Position numbers and translations under genes: made by a program. A stretch of 64,000 nucleotides of DNA from Mycolicibacterium sp. CBMA 247. GTDB taxonomy: Bacteria > Actinomycetota > Actinomycetes > Mycobacteriales > Mycobacteriaceae. Position 1 is the stretch's first letter, and each line of letters opens with the position of its first letter. The notes under the pieces are model-generated. The model did no database searches. It saw only the letters and a program-made list of their open reading frames with translations, and had not been told where the DNA came from. The DNA is taken from the NCBI RefSeq assembly GCF_009729095.1, contig NZ_VTGX01000006.1, forward strand, positions 164,753 through 228,752. The letters run 5' to 3'. This document shows positions 34,419-42,615 of the stretch, in pieces.

Positions 34419-36155
34419 TTAGAGCGAGCCGGAGCGCGCCACCCGGCGCAGCGCCGACGGCATCAGCCGCGCCGCCCCGTAGGCCGCATAGGCCTCCGGG
34501 GTGACGGGCCGGATTGCCTTGTCCTTGCGGACCGCCGCGACGATGGCCTTGGCCACCTTGTCCGGCCCGTAGCGTCGAGCCGCGAAGGCCTTCTTGGTCT
34601 GCGCCCGCAACTGCTCTACCTGGCCCTGCTTCTCGGCGGGTACGTCGAAGCGGGTGGTGTCGATGATGTTCGTGTCGATCACGCCGGGGCAGATCGTGGT
34701 CAAACCGATTCCCGCCGAGTCCAATTCGGCGCGCAGGCAGTCGGAAAACATGAACACCGCGGCCTTGCTGGTGGAGTAGGCGTTCATCGATGCCGCCGGC
34801 GAATAGGCGGCCATCGAGGCCACGTTGACGATGTGGCCGCCGGTGCCGCGGTCGACGAGCCGACGCGCAAATGACCGGCAGCAGTTGACAACTCCGCCGA
34901 AGTTCACGTCGAGCACCCGGTCGTACTGCTCGGCCGGCGTGTCGAGGAACTTGCCGCCGTGGCCTATTCCGGCGTTGTTCACCACCACGTCGGGTACCCC
35001 GTGGGTGCTGCAGACCTGCTCGACGAAGCTCTCCACCGCCTCGGCGTCGGCCACGTCGAGCTGGTACGCATGTGCCACTCCACCGCGCGCGGCAATCTCG
35101 TTGGCGGTGGACTTGGCCGCGGCTTCGTCGATATCGCTGACCACCAGTTCGGCGCCTTGCGCAGCGAAGGCCAGCGCAGTGGAGCGGCCGATGCCGCTGC
35201 CCGCGCCGGTCACCGAAACCAGTGTGTCACCGAAGGGTTCGCGCGACCGGCCGACCTGCGCGCGGCGCAGCGCCCGGGATGCCGGTGCGCCCTCGATGTG
35301 CTCGATCAGTTCGGCAGTCGCATTGGCGATGGCGCGCCAGTGCGAGAACGGCGCCCAGTGCCCGGCCTTGAGGTCACGGCGCCACAGCAACGGCACCCAG
35401 GTGGACTCGTCGTCGTAGCCGTGTCCACGCACCACCGGATCATGGTCGTTGCAGATCAACTGCACCGGCACCGTCACATAGTGATCCCGCCGCAGCGTGG
35501 TGAACGAGCGAATCGCGTTGGCGCGGTAGATCTTCAGCGAATTGGCCGCATCGGTGTCGAGCATCTCGGACTGAAATTTGGGCCCGGGGGTGTCGATGGC
35601 CTGCAGCCGGCGCGCCGCCCCGGCCCGCATCAGCGCGGGGGCGATCACCGGGATCGAGAACGGGATCCAGTAGCTGAACCGCGATGCCAGGTTCACCGCC
35701 TTGGCGAATCGGATGGGCCGGTAGGGGCGGGCCAGCCGACCCCGCACGAACGACCCGTAGTGGTCGGTACTGGGCCCCGACACCGAGGTGAAGGACGCCA
35801 CGCGCTCGGAGGCCTCCGGCCGGCTCAGGTACTCCCACACGCCCACCGAACCCCAGTCATGCGCCAGCACGTGCACCGGGCGTCCGGGGCTGACGGCGTC
35901 GATCACCGCCGACAGGTCGTCGGCGAACCGGTCCATGCGGTAGGCGGCGACGGGCTTGGGCACATCCGAGGCGCCGGCGCCTCGGTTGTCGTACCGCACG
36001 ATGTGGAACCGGTCCCCCAGTTCACCCGTGACGCCGTTCCACAGCACATGCGAGTCCGGCCATCCGTGTGCCATCACGAGCGTGGGACGCTGCCGGTCCC
36101 CTTGTTCGTAAACCGCGATGCGGGTCCCGTCCGAGCTGACGACGAAGCGCTGCAT
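34419..36155 (-). CDS. ephD: EphD-type epoxide hydrolase/short-chain dehydrogenase fusion
   Basis: A 578-residue fusion. Residues about 1-290 are an alpha/beta hydrolase of the epoxide hydrolase type (AHGWPDSHVLW oxyanion region, nucleophile Asp in HDWGSVGVWEY, acid region near NDHDPVVRG, catalytic His in AGHWAPFSHW). From about residue 310 comes a short-chain dehydrogenase (SVTGAGSGIGRSTAL, NNAGIG, catalytic SMAAYSPAASMNAYSTSKAA with Tyr and Lys). M. tuberculosis EphD (Rv2214c) has the same arrangement and is linked to mycolic acid epoxide handling. The ATG at 36153-36155 has GGAGGGG 9 nt before it. Confidence 0.93.
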   Translation of the reverse strand: MQRFVVSSDGTRIAVYEQGDRQRPTLVMAHGWPDSHVLWNGVTGELGDRFHIVRYDNRGAGASDVPKPVAAYRMDRFADDLSAVIDAVSPGRPVHVLAHDWGSVGVWEYLSRPEASERVASFTSVSGPSTDHYGSFVRGRLARPYRPIRFAKAVNLASRFSYWIPFSIPVIAPALMRAGAARRLQAIDTPGPKFQSEMLDTDAANSLKIYRANAIRSFTTLRRDHYVTVPVQLICNDHDPVVRGHGYDDESTWVPLLWRRDLKAGHWAPFSHWRAIANATAELIEHIEGAPASRALRRAQVGRSREPFGDTLVSVTGAGSGIGRSTALAFAAQGAELVVSDIDEAAAKSTANEIAARGGVAHAYQLDVADAEAVESFVEQVCSTHGVPDVVVNNAGIGHGGKFLDTPAEQYDRVLDVNFGGVVNCCRSFARRLVDRGTGGHIVNVASMAAYSPAASMNAYSTSKAAVFMFSDCLRAELDSAGIGLTTICPGVIDTNIIDTTRFDVPAEKQGQVEQLRAQTKKAFAARRYGPDKVAKAIVAAVRKDKAIRPVTPEAYAAYGAARLMPSALRRVARSGSL

Positions 36156-36223
36156 AGTCCACCCCTCCACGAGGTACCTGTGACGAACAGTATCCAATAC
36201 CGGAGGTATCGGTTTCCTCGACT

Positions 36224-36577
36224 CTAACGGTCGTCGAGTTCCCGGTACACGGCGCGCTGCCGTTCGATACGGCGGCGCGCGTCGTAGTCCCGCATGCGTT
36301 GCGGATAGCCGACCTTCTGAACGTCGTAGACGGGGATCTGCAGCCGGCCACTGAGCCGACGCGCTCCCGCCTCGCCACCCACCCGGCGCCGGGTCCATTC
36401 CCCGTCGGCAGCGACCAACACGACCGTCACCTCGGTGACGGTGGTCCGGGGTTCGACGAATGCCTCGACGCCGACGTGGTCAGCCACCCAGCTCTGCAGA
36501 TACCGCAGATCGCCGGCCGCGTCGCTGCCGGTTTCGCGCGCCGACCGGCCCCGGCGAAACGTATCGAACAGCCCCAA
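36224..36577 (-). CDS. Conserved mycobacterial protein, TTG start
   Basis: A 117-residue protein beginning GLFDTFRRGR, with a central VTEVTVVLVAADGEWTRRRVGGEAGARRL and a strongly basic C-terminus (YPQRMRDYDARRRIERQRAVYRELDDR). The TTG at 36575-36577 is chosen because GAGGAG lies 9 nt upstream and the frame beyond it (to 36733) crosses the dlaT promoter region with low-quality sequence. Function unknown; the basic tail could bind nucleic acid or membrane lipid. It sits 68 bases before ephD on the same strand and is divergent from dlaT. Confidence 0.7.
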   Translation of the reverse strand: MGLFDTFRRGRSARETGSDAAGDLRYLQSWVADHVGVEAFVEPRTTVTEVTVVLVAADGEWTRRRVGGEAGARRLSGRLQIPVYDVQKVGYPQRMRDYDARRRIERQRAVYRELDDR

Positions 36578-36708
36578 CGGAACGTTCTCCTCAGCTCTGG
36601 GGAAGTTCGACGAACTGCCCTGCAAACCCTCATTCGATAGTGCCAGAGCATCCGGCAACCCTGAGTGAGTGCGGATGGTGCTGCAGTGACAGGATGGTCC
36701 CGACAATC

Positions 36709-36734
36709 CACCTAGGTGCCGTACCCGGTGCACC
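36709..36734. promoter_or_regulatory. Paired palindromes upstream of dlaT
   Basis: A perfect 10-bp palindrome CACCTAGGTG (36709-36718) is followed by GGTGCACC (36727-36734), and CACCTAG recurs at the second site. Either could bind a regulator of dlaT; no promoter elements were assigned with confidence in this 214-base gap. Confidence 0.35.
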
Positions 36735-36791
36735 TAGCTGTGGTAAGCCAGAGTTCGAGTCGTCACAAGTGACCGTCCGAGGAGTCAATAC

Positions 36792-38555
36792 ATGGCCATC
36801 TCCGTCCAGATGCCCGCACTAGGTGAGAGTGTCACTGAGGGGACCGTCACCCGTTGGCTTAAACAAGAGGGCGACACCGTCGAACTCGACGAGCCGCTGC
36901 TTGAGGTGTCCACGGACAAGGTCGACACCGAGATCCCGTCCCCGGCCGCGGGCGTGTTGACGAAGATCGTCGCGCAGGAGGACGACACCGTCGAGATCGG
37001 CGCTGAACTCGCGGTCATCGGTGAGGCCGGCGCAGCCCCCGCAGCGGCCCCGGCCCCGGCCCCGCAGGCCGCTCCCGAGCCGGAACCCGCTCCCGCGGCA
37101 CCGGCTCCCGAACCCGTCGCTGCCGCACCCGCACCCCAGGCACCGGCCGCCCCTGCCGCCCAGCCGGCCGCAGCTGCTTCCGGCGCCGCCACCTCCGTCG
37201 TGATGCCCGAGTTGGGCGAGTCGGTCACCGAGGGCACGGTCACCCGGTGGCTCAAGAAGGTCGGTGACTCCGTCGGTGTCGACGAGCCGCTGGTCGAGGT
37301 GTCCACCGACAAGGTCGACACCGAGATCCCTTCCCCCGTGGCGGGCACCCTGCTGTCGATCACCGCGCAGGAGGACGACACAGTGGCGGTCGGCGGTGAG
37401 CTGGCCAAGATCGGCGACGCCGCCGCCGCGCCCGCTGCTGCACCCGCTCCGGCCCCGGCTCCCCCAGCCCCGGCACCCGCAGCACCGGCACCGGCACCGG
37501 CCGCGGCACCCAAGCCCGCGCCGGTCATCGAAACCAGGCCCGAGCCGAAGCCTGAACCCAAGCCGGAGCCCAAGGCCGAACCGGCAGCGGCGCCCGCAGC
37601 CGGGGATGGCTCGCCGTACGTCACCCCGCTGGTGCGAAAGTTGGCCGCGGAGAACGGTGTTGACCTCGCAACCGTGAAGGGCACCGGCGTCGGCGGTCGC
37701 ATCCGCAAGCAGGATGTGCTCGCAGCGGCCGAGGCCAGAAAGGCTCCCCCGGCGCCGGCTCCCGCAGCACCGGCAGCACCGGCAGCCCCCGCGGCCGCTG
37801 CTTCGGCCGCCCCGGCTCCGGCCCTGGCGCACCTGCGCGGAACCACGCAGAAGGCCAACCGGATTCGCCAGATCACCGCGAAGAAGACGCGTGAATCCTT
37901 GCAGGCGACGGCGCAGCTGACCCAGACCCACGAGGTCGACATGACCAAGATCGTGGCGTTGCGGGCCCGCGCGAAGGCGGACTTCGCCGAGCGCGAGGGT
38001 GTCAACCTCACCTATCTGCCGTTCATCGCCCGCGCCGTCATCGACGCGCTGAAGATCCACCCGAACATCAACGCCAGCTACAACGAGGACACCAAGGAGA
38101 TCACCTACTACGACGCCGAACACCTCGGCTTCGCGGTCGACACCGACCAGGGCCTACTCTCCCCGGTGATCCACAATGCCGGTGACCTGTCGCTGGGCGG
38201 GCTGGCGCGCGCCATCTCCGACATCGCGGCCCGGGCCCGGTCCGGCAATCTCAAGCCTGACGAGTTGTCCGGCGGCACGTTCACCATCACGAACATCGGC
38301 AGCCAGGGCGCGCTGTTCGACACCCCGATCCTGGTGCCGCCGCAGGCGGCGATGCTGGGCACCGGGGCGATCGTCAAGCGCCCCCGGGTGATCTCCGACG
38401 CCTACGGCAACGAGTCGATCGGTGTGCGGTCGGTGTGCTACCTGCCGCTCACCTACGACCACCGGCTGATCGACGGCGCCGACGCCGGCCGGTTCGTGAC
38501 CACCATCAAGCGCAGGCTCGAAGAAGGTGCATTCGAGGCCGACCTCGGGCTGTAA
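36792..38555 (+). CDS. dlaT: Dihydrolipoamide acyltransferase DlaT (E2 component)
   Basis: A 587-residue E2 subunit of the pyruvate dehydrogenase complex. It has two lipoyl domains, each with the lipoylated lysine in EVSTDKVDTEIPSP (near residues 43 and 163), separated by Pro/Ala-rich swinging linkers. A peripheral-subunit-binding domain (YVTPLVRKLAAENGVDL...GRIRKQDVL) and the catalytic acyltransferase domain with YDHRLIDGADAGRF follow. In M. tuberculosis DlaT also feeds peroxynitrite defence. GAGGAG precedes the ATG. The genes for attaching its lipoyl group, lipB and lipA, lie just downstream, a clear functional link. Confidence 0.96.
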   Translation: MAISVQMPALGESVTEGTVTRWLKQEGDTVELDEPLLEVSTDKVDTEIPSPAAGVLTKIVAQEDDTVEIGAELAVIGEAGAAPAAAPAPAPQAAPEPEPAPAAPAPEPVAAAPAPQAPAAPAAQPAAAASGAATSVVMPELGESVTEGTVTRWLKKVGDSVGVDEPLVEVSTDKVDTEIPSPVAGTLLSITAQEDDTVAVGGELAKIGDAAAAPAAAPAPAPAPPAPAPAAPAPAPAAAPKPAPVIETRPEPKPEPKPEPKAEPAAAPAAGDGSPYVTPLVRKLAAENGVDLATVKGTGVGGRIRKQDVLAAAEARKAPPAPAPAAPAAPAAPAAAASAAPAPALAHLRGTTQKANRIRQITAKKTRESLQATAQLTQTHEVDMTKIVALRARAKADFAEREGVNLTYLPFIARAVIDALKIHPNINASYNEDTKEITYYDAEHLGFAVDTDQGLLSPVIHNAGDLSLGGLARAISDIAARARSGNLKPDELSGGTFTITNIGSQGALFDTPILVPPQAAMLGTGAIVKRPRVISDAYGNESIGVRSVCYLPLTYDHRLIDGADAGRFVTTIKRRLEEGAFEADLGL

Positions 38556-38580
38556 AGGCCGTTAGGAGGGGCTCCCCACT

Positions 38581-39489
38581 GTGGCGGACGCCGTCATCGC
38601 GATAGCGGGATCATCCGGTCTGATCGGTTCGGCGCTGGTAACGGCGCTGCGCGCTGCCGATCACCGGGTGCTCCGGATCGTACGCAGGGCACCATCGAAC
38701 GGCGACGAGCTGTTCTGGAACCCCGACACCGGGGAGTTCGACTCCGGAGCGCTGCGCGGCGTGGACGCGGTGGTGAACCTGTGCGGCGTCGGCATCAGCG
38801 AGAAGCGTTGGTCAGGCGCCTTCAAGCAGAGCCTGCGCGACAGCCGGATCGGGCCCACCGAGGTGCTTGCCGGCGCCGTGGCCGATGCCGAGGTGCCGGT
38901 GCTCATCAACGCCAGCGCCGTCGGCTACTACGGGGATACCCGGGACCGGGTTACCGACGAGGCGGGTGGTGAGGGCCGCGGTTTCCTGGCCCGGTTGTGT
39001 GCGGACTGGGAGGCGGCCACCGCCCCGGCCGTCGCCGCCGGGTCCCGGGTGGTACTGCTGCGCACCGGGCTGGTGATGTCCCCCTCCGGGGGCATGGTGA
39101 ACCGGCTCAAGCCTTTGTTCTCGCTCGGCCTGGGCGCCCGGTTGGGCAACGGCCGGCAGTACATCCCGTGGATCAGCCTCGAGGACGAGGTCCGCGCGGT
39201 GCTGTTCGCGATATCGAACGAAAGCCTGTCGGGCCCGGTCAACCTCACCGGGCCGGCCCCGGTGACCAATGCCGAGTTCACCGCGGCACTGGGCCGGGCC
39301 CTGAACCGGCCCACCCCGGTGATCATTCCGGGTTTCGCGCTGCGCACGCTGCTCGGCGAGATCGCCGACGAGGGGCTGCTGGTGGGCCAGCGCGCCATCC
39401 CCGCCGCACTGGAACGCGCCGGGTTCAGCTTCCACCACAAGACCGTCGGCGAGGCCCTGGCCTACGCCACCGCACCCAAGGACCTCTGA
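38581..39489 (+). CDS. TIGR01777-type NAD-dependent epimerase/dehydratase family protein (Rv2216-like)
   Basis: A 302-residue Rossmann-fold protein. The dinucleotide loop is AGSSGLIGSAL near the N-terminus; INASAVGYYGD, the WEAAT helix, LLRTGLVMSPSGG and the C-terminal GFALRTLLGEIADEGLLVGQR are marks of the TIGR01777 (YfcH/SulA-like) group, for which no enzyme activity is settled. It starts with GTG at 38581 after AGGAGGGG, 25 bases beyond dlaT, so it is probably in the dlaT transcript. M. tuberculosis Rv2216 has the same place. Confidence 0.9.
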   Translation: MADAVIAIAGSSGLIGSALVTALRAADHRVLRIVRRAPSNGDELFWNPDTGEFDSGALRGVDAVVNLCGVGISEKRWSGAFKQSLRDSRIGPTEVLAGAVADAEVPVLINASAVGYYGDTRDRVTDEAGGEGRGFLARLCADWEAATAPAVAAGSRVVLLRTGLVMSPSGGMVNRLKPLFSLGLGARLGNGRQYIPWISLEDEVRAVLFAISNESLSGPVNLTGPAPVTNAEFTAALGRALNRPTPVIIPGFALRTLLGEIADEGLLVGQRAIPAALERAGFSFHHKTVGEALAYATAPKDL

Positions 39490-39514
39490 CGGGGGTCCAC
39501 GCGCAGCCGGGGCG

Positions 39515-39520
39515 TACCGT
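39515..39520 (+). promoter_or_regulatory. -10 box TACCGT for leaderless lipB
   Basis: TACCGT plus seven bases leads directly to the lipB GTG at 39528, with no ribosome site. The same hexamer and spacing precede the 9151 nuclease and glnE starts. Confidence 0.6.
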
Positions 39521-39527
39521 CGACGCT

Positions 39528-40202
39528 GTGATTTCCATCCGCTCAACTGCTGAGCCCGTCGATGTGCGGCGGCTGGGCAGCATCGATTACGAAGGCGCAT
39601 GGGCGCTGCAGCGTGAGATCGCCGATGCCCGGGTGGCCGGCGGGCCCGACACCCTGCTGTTGCTGCAACACACTGCGGTCTACACCGCGGGCAAGCGCAC
39701 CGAGGCACACGAACGCCCGATGGACGGCACCCCGGTCGTCGACACCGACCGCGGCGGAAAGATCACCTGGCACGGTCCCGGGCAACTTGTGGGCTACCCC
39801 ATCGTCGGGCTGACCGAACCGCTGGATGTGGTGAATTTCGTTCGGCGCCTTGAGGAAGCACTTATCAGCGTGTGCGCAGACCTCGGACTGCAGACCGGCC
39901 GGGCCGAGGGGCGGTCCGGCGTATGGGTGGCCGCTGATGAGCTTCGGCCAGCTCGCAAGGTCGGGGCGATCGGCATCCGGGTGTCGCGTGCGACCACCCT
40001 GCACGGGTTCGCGCTGAACTGTGACTGCGACCTGTCCGCGTTCTCCTCGATCGTGCCGTGCGGGATCGCCGACGCGGGCGTGACGTCGCTGACGGCCGAA
40101 CTCGGCCGTCGTATCACGGTCGACGACGTCACCGATCGCGTCGCCGCCGCGGTGTGTGATGCGCTCGACGGACGGCTGGAAGTAGCTCTGAAAGTAGGAT
40201 GA
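39528..40202 (+). CDS. lipB: Octanoyl-[ACP]:protein N-octanoyltransferase LipB
   Basis: A 224-residue enzyme that moves octanoate from acyl carrier protein to the lipoyl domains of E2 proteins such as DlaT. The catalytic pair is present: Lys144 in ARKVGAIGIRVSR and Cys178 in VPCGIADAGVTSL, matching Lys142/Cys176 of the M. tuberculosis enzyme. GGKITWHGPGQLVGYPI is the family signature. The GTG at 39528 gives ISIRSTAEPVDVRRLG, aligned with the known start, and follows a -10 box by 7 nt. Confidence 0.95.
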   Translation: MISIRSTAEPVDVRRLGSIDYEGAWALQREIADARVAGGPDTLLLLQHTAVYTAGKRTEAHERPMDGTPVVDTDRGGKITWHGPGQLVGYPIVGLTEPLDVVNFVRRLEEALISVCADLGLQTGRAEGRSGVWVAADELRPARKVGAIGIRVSRATTLHGFALNCDCDLSAFSSIVPCGIADAGVTSLTAELGRRITVDDVTDRVAAAVCDALDGRLEVALKVG

Positions 40203-40206
40203 TCCG

Positions 40207-41151
40207 GTGACTGTCGTTCCCGAAGGCCGGAAGCTGCTGCGTCTGGAAGTCCGCAACGCGCAGACGCCCATCGAGCGCAAACCGCCGTGGATCAAGACCC
40301 GCGCCAAGATGGGTCCGGAGTACACCGAGCTCAAGGGCCTGGTGCGCCGCGAGGGCCTGCACACGGTGTGCGAGGAAGCCGGCTGCCCCAACATCTTCGA
40401 ATGCTGGGAGGACCGGGAAGCCACCTTCCTGATCGGCGGCGAGCAGTGCACGCGGCGTTGCGACTTCTGCCAGATCGACACCGGCAAGCCGGCCGAGCTG
40501 GACCGCGACGAACCGCGCCGGGTCGCCGAGAGCGTGCAGGCGATGGGGCTGCGCTACTCCACCGTGACCGGTGTGGCCCGCGATGACCTGCCCGACGGCG
40601 GGGCGTGGCTCTACGCCGAAACCGTTCGCTACATCAAGAAGCTCAATCCGAACACCGGTGTGGAGTTGTTGGCGCCGGACTTCAACGGCATCCCCGCCCA
40701 GCTGGAAGAAGTTTTCGAGTCGCGCCCAGAAGTGTTCGCGCACAACGTCGAAACAGTGCCGCGCATCTTCAAGCGGATCCGTCCGGCGTTCCGTTACGAC
40801 CGCAGCCTTGCGGTGATCACCGCCGCCCGCAACTTCGGCTTGGTGACCAAATCGAACCTGATCCTCGGTATGGGCGAGACCATCGACGAAGTGCACACCG
40901 CGCTGCGAGACCTGCACGATGCGGGTTGCGACATCGTCACCATCACCCAGTACCTGCGGCCCTCACCGCGTCATCACCCCGTCGAACGCTGGGTGCATCC
41001 CGACGAATTCGTCGCGCTGTCGAGTTACGCCGAGAGCCTGGGATTCGCCGGCGTGCTGGCCGGACCGCTGGTGCGCTCGTCCTACCGCGCGGGCAGGCTC
41101 TATGCGCAGGCCGCGCGGGTTCGGTTCGCGGATCAGCCCCCCGTATCCTGA
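40207..41151 (+). CDS. lipA: Lipoyl synthase LipA
   Basis: A 314-residue radical SAM enzyme that inserts two sulfurs into the octanoyl group placed by LipB. The SAM-cluster cysteines are Cys81, Cys85 and Cys88 in CTRRCDFC; the auxiliary, sacrificial cluster uses CEEAGCPNIFEC (CX4CX5C) and the C-terminal serine of RSSYRAG. The GTG at 40207 lies four bases after the lipB stop, with AGGATG upstream, so lipB-lipA are co-translated. Its function needs Fe-S supply, for which the ErpA-like carrier in this window is a candidate. Confidence 0.96.
   Translation: MTVVPEGRKLLRLEVRNAQTPIERKPPWIKTRAKMGPEYTELKGLVRREGLHTVCEEAGCPNIFECWEDREATFLIGGEQCTRRCDFCQIDTGKPAELDRDEPRRVAESVQAMGLRYSTVTGVARDDLPDGGAWLYAETVRYIKKLNPNTGVELLAPDFNGIPAQLEEVFESRPEVFAHNVETVPRIFKRIRPAFRYDRSLAVITAARNFGLVTKSNLILGMGETIDEVHTALRDLHDAGCDIVTITQYLRPSPRHHPVERWVHPDEFVALSSYAESLGFAGVLAGPLVRSSYRAGRLYAQAARVRFADQPPVS
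41144..41149 (+). promoter_or_regulatory. -10 box TATCCT for leaderless DUF4191 gene
   Basis: TATCCT lies in the last codons of lipA, 6 nt before the ATG at 41156, which lacks a ribosome site. The gene could thus have its own start inside the lip operon. Confidence 0.5.
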
Positions 41152-41155
41152 AGTA

Positions 41156-41908
41156 ATGGCGAAAACCCGCACTGCCGCAGAAACCAAAGCGGCAAAGGCC
41201 GAGGCGAAGGCTGCCCGCAAGGCGGCCTCCAAGCAGCGGCGTAGTCAGCTGTGGCAGGCATTCCAGATCCAGCGCAAAGAGGACAAGCGGCTGCTGCCGT
41301 ACATGATCGGCGCGTTCGTGCTGATCATGGCTGCCTCGGTGGTCGCCGGTCTGCTCATCGGCGGGTTCACGATGTACACGCTGATCCCCCTCGGCGTGGT
41401 GCTGGGCGCGCTGGTCGCCTTCATCATCTTCGGCCGCCGGGCCCAGAAATCGGTGTACCTGAAGGCCGAGGGCCAGACCGGTGCCGCGGCCTGGGCGCTG
41501 GACAACCTGCGCGGTAAGTGGCGCGTCACCCCGGGCGTCGCGGCGACCGGTCATTTCGACGCAGTGCATCGGGTGATCGGCCGGCCCGGTGTGATCTTCG
41601 TCGGAGAGGGTTCAGCCACTCGGGTCAAGCCCCTGCTGGCACAGGAGAAGAAGCGCACCGCACGCCTGGTCGGGGATGTCCCGATCTATGACATCGTGGT
41701 CGGCAACGGCGAGGACGAGGTGCCGCTGTCCAAGCTGGAGCGCCACCTGAACAAGCTGCCGGCGAACATCACGGTCAAGCAGATGGACTCGATCGAGTCC
41801 CGGCTGGCCGCGCTGGGGACCAAGTCCGGCCCGGCCGGGTTGCCCAAGGGCCCGATGCCCGCCGGCGCGAAGATGCGTGGTGTTCAGCGCACCGCTCGGC
41901 GCAAGTGA
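41156..41908 (+). CDS. DUF4191 membrane protein (Rv2219-like)
   Basis: A 250-residue protein, the same length as M. tuberculosis Rv2219. A Lys/Ala-rich N-terminus (AKAEAKAARKAASKQRR) precedes two helices (LPYMIGAFVLIMAASVVAGLLIGGF and LIPLGVVLGALVAFIIFG) and a cytosolic C-terminal domain with VIGRPGVIFVGEG and RLVGDVPIYDIVVGNGEDEVPL. DUF4191 members are widespread in actinobacteria next to lipA; function unknown. The stop is the first base triplet of a 32-bp tandem duplication. Confidence 0.9.
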   Translation: MAKTRTAAETKAAKAEAKAARKAASKQRRSQLWQAFQIQRKEDKRLLPYMIGAFVLIMAASVVAGLLIGGFTMYTLIPLGVVLGALVAFIIFGRRAQKSVYLKAEGQTGAAAWALDNLRGKWRVTPGVAATGHFDAVHRVIGRPGVIFVGEGSATRVKPLLAQEKKRTARLVGDVPIYDIVVGNGEDEVPLSKLERHLNKLPANITVKQMDSIESRLAALGTKSGPAGLPKGPMPAGAKMRGVQRTARRK

Positions 41909-41969
41909 GCGCTTGCGCGAAGAACAAACAGCGGTGATGAGCGCTTGCGCGAAGAACAAACAGCGCTGA
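41906..41969. repeat. Tandem duplication of a 32-bp unit
   Basis: Two adjacent copies (41906-41937 and 41938-41969) begin TGAGCGCTTGCGCGAAG and differ at one base. The first copy starts with the stop codon of the DUF4191 gene, and the second ends six bases before the convergent RDD gene's stop. Confidence 0.9.
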
Positions 41970-41974
41970 TGCCT

Positions 41975-42460
41975 CTAACGGCGCACCACCGCGGTGAATG
42001 TCACCCGGTCGTGCAGGCCGCGAAGATCGCTGTCGGAAACCAGCGGCGGGATGACCAGTGCGATCAACACCACGCGCAAGAACGCCCGCACGATGCCGAT
42101 CCGGTCGCGCCCGTCGGCCGGCACCACCACCAGGCCCGCTGCGAGCTGGCCCGGAGTGAACGAGAACAGCCGCACCGCGACCGTGCCCAGCACCATCCAG
42201 ATCACCAGCACCGCCGTGGACAGCATCGGCATCGACACCAGGCCCAGGGCCATCGCCAGCCCTGCCAGCCCGTAGGCCACCAGCCAGTCGATACAGAGCG
42301 CACCGAGGCGCCGACCCATACGGGCAAGCGAACCGGGGCCGGATTCAGGCAAGCCGAGGCGCTCGCCGGGGTATTTTCCACGGGCGTCCTGCGCGTCCTC
42401 ACCGTCGCCGGCATCGAACGGTCCGGGTCCAGACAGCCAAGTTCCCATCGTGCGGGCCAT
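41975..42460 (-). CDS. RDD-family membrane protein (Rv2219A-like)
   Basis: A 161-residue protein. A Gly/Asp/Pro-rich cytosolic N-terminus precedes an RDD domain: LGALCIDWLVAYGLAGLAMALG, a second helix (LSTAVLVIWMVLGTVAVRLF), FSFTPGQLAAGLVVV and the final DLRGLHDRVTFTAVV. RDD proteins are of unknown or transport-related function. The ATG at 42458-42460 has TATTCT 6 nt upstream. It is divergent from glnA1 and convergent with the DUF4191 gene. Confidence 0.85.
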   Translation of the reverse strand: MARTMGTWLSGPGPFDAGDGEDAQDARGKYPGERLGLPESGPGSLARMGRRLGALCIDWLVAYGLAGLAMALGLVSMPMLSTAVLVIWMVLGTVAVRLFSFTPGQLAAGLVVVPADGRDRIGIVRAFLRVVLIALVIPPLVSDSDLRGLHDRVTFTAVVRR

Positions 42461-42466
42461 ATAGTC

Positions 42467-42472
42467 AGAATA
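42467..42472 (-). promoter_or_regulatory. -10 box TATTCT for leaderless RDD gene
   Basis: On the minus strand TATTCT is followed by GACTAT and the ATG; no ribosome site. Confidence 0.55.
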
Positions 42473-42528
42473 GGCGGGGCCGGTTAAGTGACCGCCGGTA
42501 GCTCACGTCACACGGAAACGTCATTGCG

Positions 42529-42566
42529 TAACTTCCACGCAACATACGGTTGATGACTGCGCAACA
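42529..42566 (+). promoter_or_regulatory. Candidate GlnR-type boxes upstream of glnA1
   Basis: GTAAC at 42529, GCAAC at 42540 and GCAAC at 42562 lie at 11-nt multiples (with TTGAT in the skipped place at 42551). This resembles the GNNAC-N6-GNAAC boxes bound by actinobacterial GlnR. GAAAC also occurs at 42516 but out of phase. The site is 50-90 bases before the start. Confidence 0.45.
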
Positions 42567-42615
42567 TCGTGTCCTTAGCGTCAACCCGCGGGTTACCAGT
42601 AAAGGAGAACACTCA

